Below, piece after piece: positions 60,383 to 64,000 of a stretch of DNA of 64,000 nucleotides. Both the position numbers and the translations under genes were made by a program. The notes under the pieces are model-generated. The model made no database searches, was not told the origin of the DNA, and saw only the letters and a program-made list of their open reading frames with translations. Source of the DNA: Bog-473 sp963745175 (GTDB lineage: Bacteria; Actinomycetota; Acidimicrobiia; Acidimicrobiales; RAAP-2); contig CAVUWK010000005.1 of the NCBI GenBank assembly GCA_963745175.1, forward strand, positions 186,001 through 250,000, in the 5' to 3' direction. The stretch's first letter is position 1. Each line of letters opens with the position of its first letter.

Positions 60383-61366
60383 TCATGATGGTGCGAGCGC
60401 GAACTCAGCCCAAACCACCTTCGTATCGGAGGTGGTTTCGACTCCCCAAGACCTGGAGAAGCCAGCTACGAGAGTCAGGCCCCAACCCGACCGAGCCTCC
60501 AGGGACGAATCACCGACAGTGGACAAGTCTGGGCGGGCGTCGCGGACCGAGAGCCGTATGAGTCGCTGCGCAGGCAGAATGCTAATGCCGACGGAGAACG
60601 CGGAGCCGGCGTGCACGACTGCATTTGTTGCGAGTTCCGAGACCACGAAGACCGCCTCATCAAGCTGATCTTCATCGGCATGGCCCGATTCCCGCAGAAC
60701 GTCGCGCACGAACTTGCGCGCCGCCCCAGGTGCACCCGGATCGGCCGCAAAGTTGGCTGTTCTCTCGCTTACCGCTGAAAACGAGTAAGGAGCGTCAAGG
60801 CGATGGGCGCTCTGCAACACGGATGAGTGGAGATGACAGATGTTCCGCAATGCCTCAGCGTGTTCAGATCCGGCGACCGACGCACTCGGATAGGCGCAAA
60901 GTAGCGAGAACGGCCTCCACTCGGCGAGGTCGTTCCACAACGATTCCAGTTCGATCGCTGCCAGGACGTCACCCGCGTCCCAAAGGAGCGCAACCATCTC
61001 GCCGTAAACGTGCACCTGCCGGCCTACTTCGTCCTCTGCCTTGTCCAAGATGTCTGCGAGAACAGAGCAAAAGATTTCCCGGTCGATCTGGCCTTCCACC
61101 ATGAACTTCGTCATGGTGGATGCCGCATCGAACATCGCGAGCCGACCCGTTCGACGGGCCTCGACGGTATCGATGCCGGCGCGCTCGAGCTCGGTTTCGA
61201 AAGCCCGACGATGTGTCGCTGACGCGATAACGACCGAGGTCTCCTGCGCTCGAACAGCTCGAGCGAGGTGCCGACCGACAACCTCGAAGAGATCGACTTC
61301 TCGCTCGTAGAATTGCACCACGTGATCGCCACTCTCGAGTGCGACATCTCTCAGGTCGATGGTCAT
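60383..61366 (-). CDS. MEDS sensor domain fused to HATPase (anti-sigma kinase-like)
   Basis: 327 aa. Residues ~10-165 are a MEDS-type sensor domain (GDHVVQFYEREVDLFEVVGRHLARAV, then AGRLAMFDAASTM-like segment and VHVYGEMVALLWDAG). Residues ~205-325 are a GHKL ATPase of the SpoIIAB/RsbW class: VVSELATNAVVHAGSAFSV (N box), SVRDARPDLS (G1) and GWGLTLVAGFS (G2). It can phosphorylate a STAS antagonist or sequester a sigma factor. Signal for MEDS unknown. It lies between the two STAS proteins. Confidence 0.9.
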   Translation of the reverse strand: MTIDLRDVALESGDHVVQFYEREVDLFEVVGRHLARAVRAQETSVVIASATHRRAFETELERAGIDTVEARRTGRLAMFDAASTMTKFMVEGQIDREIFCSVLADILDKAEDEVGRQVHVYGEMVALLWDAGDVLAAIELESLWNDLAEWRPFSLLCAYPSASVAGSEHAEALRNICHLHSSVLQSAHRLDAPYSFSAVSERTANFAADPGAPGAARKFVRDVLRESGHADEDQLDEAVFVVSELATNAVVHAGSAFSVGISILPAQRLIRLSVRDARPDLSTVGDSSLEARSGWGLTLVAGFSRSWGVETTSDTKVVWAEFALAPS

Positions 61367-61420
61367 TTCTGCTCCAACGACTGCGGTGACGAATATGCAT
61401 CCTTGACGGCCGTAGCCGCT

Positions 61421-61912
61421 CTACCTGAGCTGCCCAAGTCGACGACTCGGTGTTTCAACGCTCCTCGTGCGTCCGAGCATTGCCGCTGATATCCGTGATG
61501 CCAGCCGCTCGTTCTCCGGTGCATTCCATCGCGGCTCGGTGCGGCGCTCCATCGAAGCGACTGCATCCACCGAACAGGGAGAAACTGCTCGTGACGGTTC
61601 GCCCTCAATCCGTACCGTGCCGTCAATGAACCCAAGGAGTCGCAGCACCTTCTCCACGATTGGCACCGGTGAGCGAAACTCGGTCGCGGCGAAGCCCCGG
61701 CCCGCGAGGACGATGCGTCTGAGACTTCCAACCGCTATGAACGGAGCGTCGGAGACGTCCACCACCAGCAAACGCCCTGACCTATCGCCAAGGCCGTCGA
61801 GTGCCTCCTGCAGCGCCGGCTCGCCGACAAGGTCGAACTCCCCCGCCAGGCGAAGAACGACCGCTTGCGGAGGTTGCTCATAGATATCGATCGCAAAGGT
61901 CCCCAAACCCAT
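61421..61912 (-). CDS. STAS-domain protein lacking the conserved serine
   Basis: 163 aa from the ATG at 61912, with GAGAGG upstream. AVVLRLAGEFDLVGEPALQEAL and LLVVDVSDAPFIAVGSLRRIVLA form a STAS domain, but the loop that reads DSSGL in active antagonists is AVGSL here, so the phosphorylatable Ser is absent. A ~60-residue C-terminal extension (ERRTEPRWNAPENER) is predicted disordered. It may be a constitutively active or decoy antagonist. It sits 54 bases upstream of the MEDS-HATPase gene on the same strand. Confidence 0.85.
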   Translation of the reverse strand: MGLGTFAIDIYEQPPQAVVLRLAGEFDLVGEPALQEALDGLGDRSGRLLVVDVSDAPFIAVGSLRRIVLAGRGFAATEFRSPVPIVEKVLRLLGFIDGTVRIEGEPSRAVSPCSVDAVASMERRTEPRWNAPENERLASRISAAMLGRTRSVETPSRRLGQLR

Positions 61913-62075
61913 CGTCCTCTCCCATCCCCCCATTCGGGCCATGTGATGGACCTGAGGGAACTGTAGAACTTAGGGATCGATTGCGCAACCTTCTGCAGAG
62001 GTTTTCTAGGGTTTAATTTGGCCAATTGATCCGCGATACCTTCTCAACAAGTCAGTCTTGGGCTATCCTGTGTAA
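61913..62075. promoter_or_regulatory. Divergent intergenic region, STAS gene / merR-like gene
   Basis: 163 bases of lower GC with T-rich runs. On the + strand a TATCCT hexamer at 62064-62069 is six bases before the ATG at 62076, suggesting a leaderless mRNA. No palindrome for a MerR dimer was seen. Confidence 0.6.
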
Positions 62076-62729
62076 ATGGAGGAAGTTCGCGACGGCATCT
62101 ACAGCATCGGAGCTGTCGTCAAGATCCTCGGCGTGCCCGCACAGACGCTCCGCAGCTGGGAGGATCGTTACCACCAGATCGTCCCCGAACGAACCGCCGG
62201 CGGCCACCGTCTCTACACCCGTGATCAGGTCGACCAGCTCCGATTCATCTTGGAAGAACTCGATCGTGGCATGCAGCCGGCGGATGCCCATCGGTTGCTC
62301 GAGGAGCGACAGCGCTATCCGCTCGAACCTCGCACGAGCGAAGACCAGCCGGTCACGATTCTCATCGCCGAGCGAGATCCGTTTGCCGCTGACTACTCGG
62401 AGTACTTCTTGCGGACCGAGGGGTATGCCGTCCACGTGTCGCTCGACTTCGAAGCCGCCCGGACCAGACTCGAGGAAGATCCACCGAGCGTCGCCGTCAT
62501 CGATCTGCTGATCTCCGGGGGAGCCGGACTCGACCTGTGCCGGTTGGCGCAGACTGGAGGAACCGCTCGGGTCCTTGCGGTATCGACGCTCAACTCACGA
62601 GACCAGGCCCTACAGGCGGGTGCCGATGCGTTCTTGTTGAAGCCGCTCGACCCGCTTCAGTTCGTCTCTACCGTTCGGGATCTCCTCGGGACGAGTGCCT
62701 ACCTCCGCCGATCGGTCCGGGTCCCGTGA
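62076..62729 (+). CDS. MerR-type HTH fused to response-regulator receiver domain
   Basis: 217 aa. Residues ~8-75: GIYSIGAVVKILGVPAQTLRSWEDRYHQIVPERTAGGHRLYTRDQVDQLRFI, a MerR winged helix. Residues ~93-205: TILIAERDPFAADYSEYF, D143 as phosphoacceptor in VAVIDLLIS, and K189 in FLLKPLDP, a receiver domain. DNA-binding first and receiver second is the reverse of common response regulators. No kinase is adjacent. Its TGA overlaps the GTG of the KaiC-like gene by four bases. Confidence 0.88.
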   Translation: MEEVRDGIYSIGAVVKILGVPAQTLRSWEDRYHQIVPERTAGGHRLYTRDQVDQLRFILEELDRGMQPADAHRLLEERQRYPLEPRTSEDQPVTILIAERDPFAADYSEYFLRTEGYAVHVSLDFEAARTRLEEDPPSVAVIDLLISGGAGLDLCRLAQTGGTARVLAVSTLNSRDQALQAGADAFLLKPLDPLQFVSTVRDLLGTSAYLRRSVRVP

Positions 62730-64000
62730 CTGACCGGCTCGCAAGTGGCTCTCCCCGCCTCGACACCGTGTTCGGAGGCGGCATTCTGTGCAACTCGATC
62801 AACCTCATTATGGGTCGCCCCGGGACCGGCAAGACGATCCTCGCCCAGCAGTACCTCTTCCACAATGCCACCGCCGAACGACCGGGTCTCTATCTCTCGA
62901 CGGTATCTGAACCGCTCGAGAAGATCCTTCGTTACGGACAATCGCTGACGTTCTTCGAGACTGGCGTCGTTGGATCGAGCGTCATCTATGAGGATCTCGG
63001 TCAAGTACTGACCGACGCCGGGCTGGAAGGTGTGCTCAAAGAGGTGGTCCGATTACTCCGCGAACGCCGTCCCGCCCTCCTGGTGATCGACAGCTTCAAG
63101 GCGTTGCGAGCTTTCGCTCCCGATGACGGCGAGTTTCGCCGGTTCCTCCATGAAGTCGCCGGTCACCTGTCGGCTTCCCAGATCACCTCTTTCTGGGTCG
63201 GAGAGTACGGAGCGGCCGAGGCAACCGAGGCACCGGAGTTCGCGGTCGCTGACGCGATCGTCTCGCTCGATATCGAGCGAGTTGGCGACAGAGAAAGCCG
63301 TGTTCTCCAGGTGTTGAAGCTGCGTGGGAGCGGGTTCATCTCTGGGAAGCACGCATACCGCGTCTCGTCTGACGGCATCGTCATCTTTCCGCGCCTCGCC
63401 GATCATGGTGAGGGCACTGCCTATGACTTTCGGTCGGAACGGATCTCCTCTGGAGTGTCGCTCCTCGACGACATGCTGTCTGATGGATACTGGCGCGGAG
63501 CCTCGACGCTCGTCGCAGGCCCATCTGGATCAGGAAAAACTCTGATCGCACTGCACTTCGTCCTCTCGGGTGCCGACGTTGGCGAACAAGGGATCTATGC
63601 AACGTTCCAGGAGAATCCGGTGCAGCTGGAACGCATTGTCCAGGGCTTTTCTTGGTCACTCGAGAATCCCAAGGTCGAACTCATGTTCCGACCGCCCGTC
63701 GATCTCCTTGTCGATGAATGGGTCTATGAAATCCTGGACGCGATCGAGCGAACCGGAGCAAGCCGGCTGGCCATCGACAGCCTCGGGGACCTGCGCATCG
63801 CCTGCGGTGACGAACTCCGATTCAGGGAGTACATGTACTCCTTGCTCCAGCGGTGCGCCAGGAACAACGTCAGCGTGATCATGACCCAGGAGGCCTCGGA
63901 GCTGTTCGGCTTGACGCGCCTCTCAGAGTTTGGGATCTCCCACGTCTCGGACAATGTGGTGCTGCTTCAGTTCCTCCGGGGAGAGTCCGAAGTGAAACGG
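62726..64000 (+). CDS. KaiC-like double RecA-fold ATPase, 3' truncated by window
   Basis: 425 codons visible from the GTG at 62726 and open at the end. Two tandem RecA/KaiC modules: Walker A GRPGTGKT (30-37) and GPSGSGKT (265-272), with Walker B regions ALLVIDSFKALR and SRLAIDSLGDLR (~350). The usual pair of catalytic Glu after strand 2 reads STVSEPL in the first module and ATFQENP in the second, so one Glu of each pair is replaced. Phosphorylation-site residues of true KaiC cannot be placed. It probably acts with the MerR-receiver protein; no kaiA or kaiB is seen. Confidence 0.9.
   Translation, partial: MTDRLASGSPRLDTVFGGGILCNSINLIMGRPGTGKTILAQQYLFHNATAERPGLYLSTVSEPLEKILRYGQSLTFFETGVVGSSVIYEDLGQVLTDAGLEGVLKEVVRLLRERRPALLVIDSFKALRAFAPDDGEFRRFLHEVAGHLSASQITSFWVGEYGAAEATEAPEFAVADAIVSLDIERVGDRESRVLQVLKLRGSGFISGKHAYRVSSDGIVIFPRLADHGEGTAYDFRSERISSGVSLLDDMLSDGYWRGASTLVAGPSGSGKTLIALHFVLSGADVGEQGIYATFQENPVQLERIVQGFSWSLENPKVELMFRPPVDLLVDEWVYEILDAIERTGASRLAIDSLGDLRIACGDELRFREYMYSLLQRCARNNVSVIMTQEASELFGLTRLSEFGISHVSDNVVLLQFLRGESEVKR

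Noticed and set aside
1..64000. CRISPR arrays, transposases, integrases, phage genes
   Set aside because: No regularly spaced 25-40 bp repeats with unique spacers, and no transposase, integrase or structural phage proteins were recognised. The direct repeats found are few, short or gene-sized.

Overview
The window is high-GC DNA from what looks like an actinomycete, most likely an Acidimicrobiia-type environmental lineage (inference). The evidence is indirect: a mycothiol-type maleylpyruvate isomerase-fold enzyme, F420-type Ddn-like and luciferase-like oxidoreductases, a DUF929/VKOR pair, an HU protein with a Lys/Ala/Pro-rich tail, BsaP next to BioB, and GYW-x-ASDGG repeat domains on exported proteins. 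No rRNA, tRNA, CRISPR array, phage or transposase gene was seen. Some genes have a -10-like hexamer 6-9 nt before the start codon, suggesting leaderless transcripts.

1-8.1 kb: a 5'-truncated methyltransferase, a secreted phosphoesterase, a membrane glycosyltransferase 2, a small protein with an LAFTG sortase-like motif, an intergenic region with direct repeats, a dehydrogenase/VOC pair, a GGCT-like protein and a multi-pass membrane protein. 8.1-15 kb: an SDR, a DUF885 peptidase-like gene broken by two single-base losses, a DUF929-VKOR thiol-oxidation pair and membrane proteins. 15-23.8 kb: VOC, HU-like protein, DUF5522, DUF2510/DUF4190-type protein, an MDR dehydrogenase, a ferritin-like diiron protein, then a tightly overlapping leftward operon of three double-domain YbjQ-like proteins with one unknown and one SnoaL-like protein, and a Ddn-like protein.

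24-45.7 kb: a secreted GH43-like protein fused to a repeat domain, a secreted PF03640-type protein, a VOC-CMD-DUF7064 group, an AIM24 protein, an orphan D12-class adenine methyltransferase overlapping a PPK2 kinase, a catabolic-looking run (LLM oxidoreductase, amidase, cupin, P450), a TetR/mycothiol-enzyme/ABM group, a DHA2 efflux pump divergent from its probable TetR regulator across a clear operator palindrome, and an acyl-CoA dehydrogenase.

45.7-57.4 kb: a biotin locus. bioB-bsaP lie on + and bioA plus a bioF-bioD gene fusion lie on -. Between them sits a 3.2-kb direct duplication, each copy carrying its own leader, a CSLREA/beta-helix/repeat-domain surface protein and a hairpin terminator. 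The copies differ mainly in a ~0.7-kb patch, and copy B has a one-base C-tract contraction that splits its gene. Next to bioA is an archaeal-type riboflavin synthase (RibC).

57.4-64 kb: a signalling and stress region with visibly lower GC in places. It holds a NarL-type regulator with a perfect 20-bp palindrome upstream, two STAS proteins (one lacking the phosphorylatable serine), a MEDS-HATPase anti-sigma-like protein, a SigB/SigF-type promoter before a DUF6458 gene, CsbD, a hydrophobic peptide, a decayed RibC C-terminus, and a MerR-receiver fusion overlapping a KaiC-like double ATPase that runs off the window end. Together these look like a general-stress partner-switching network.
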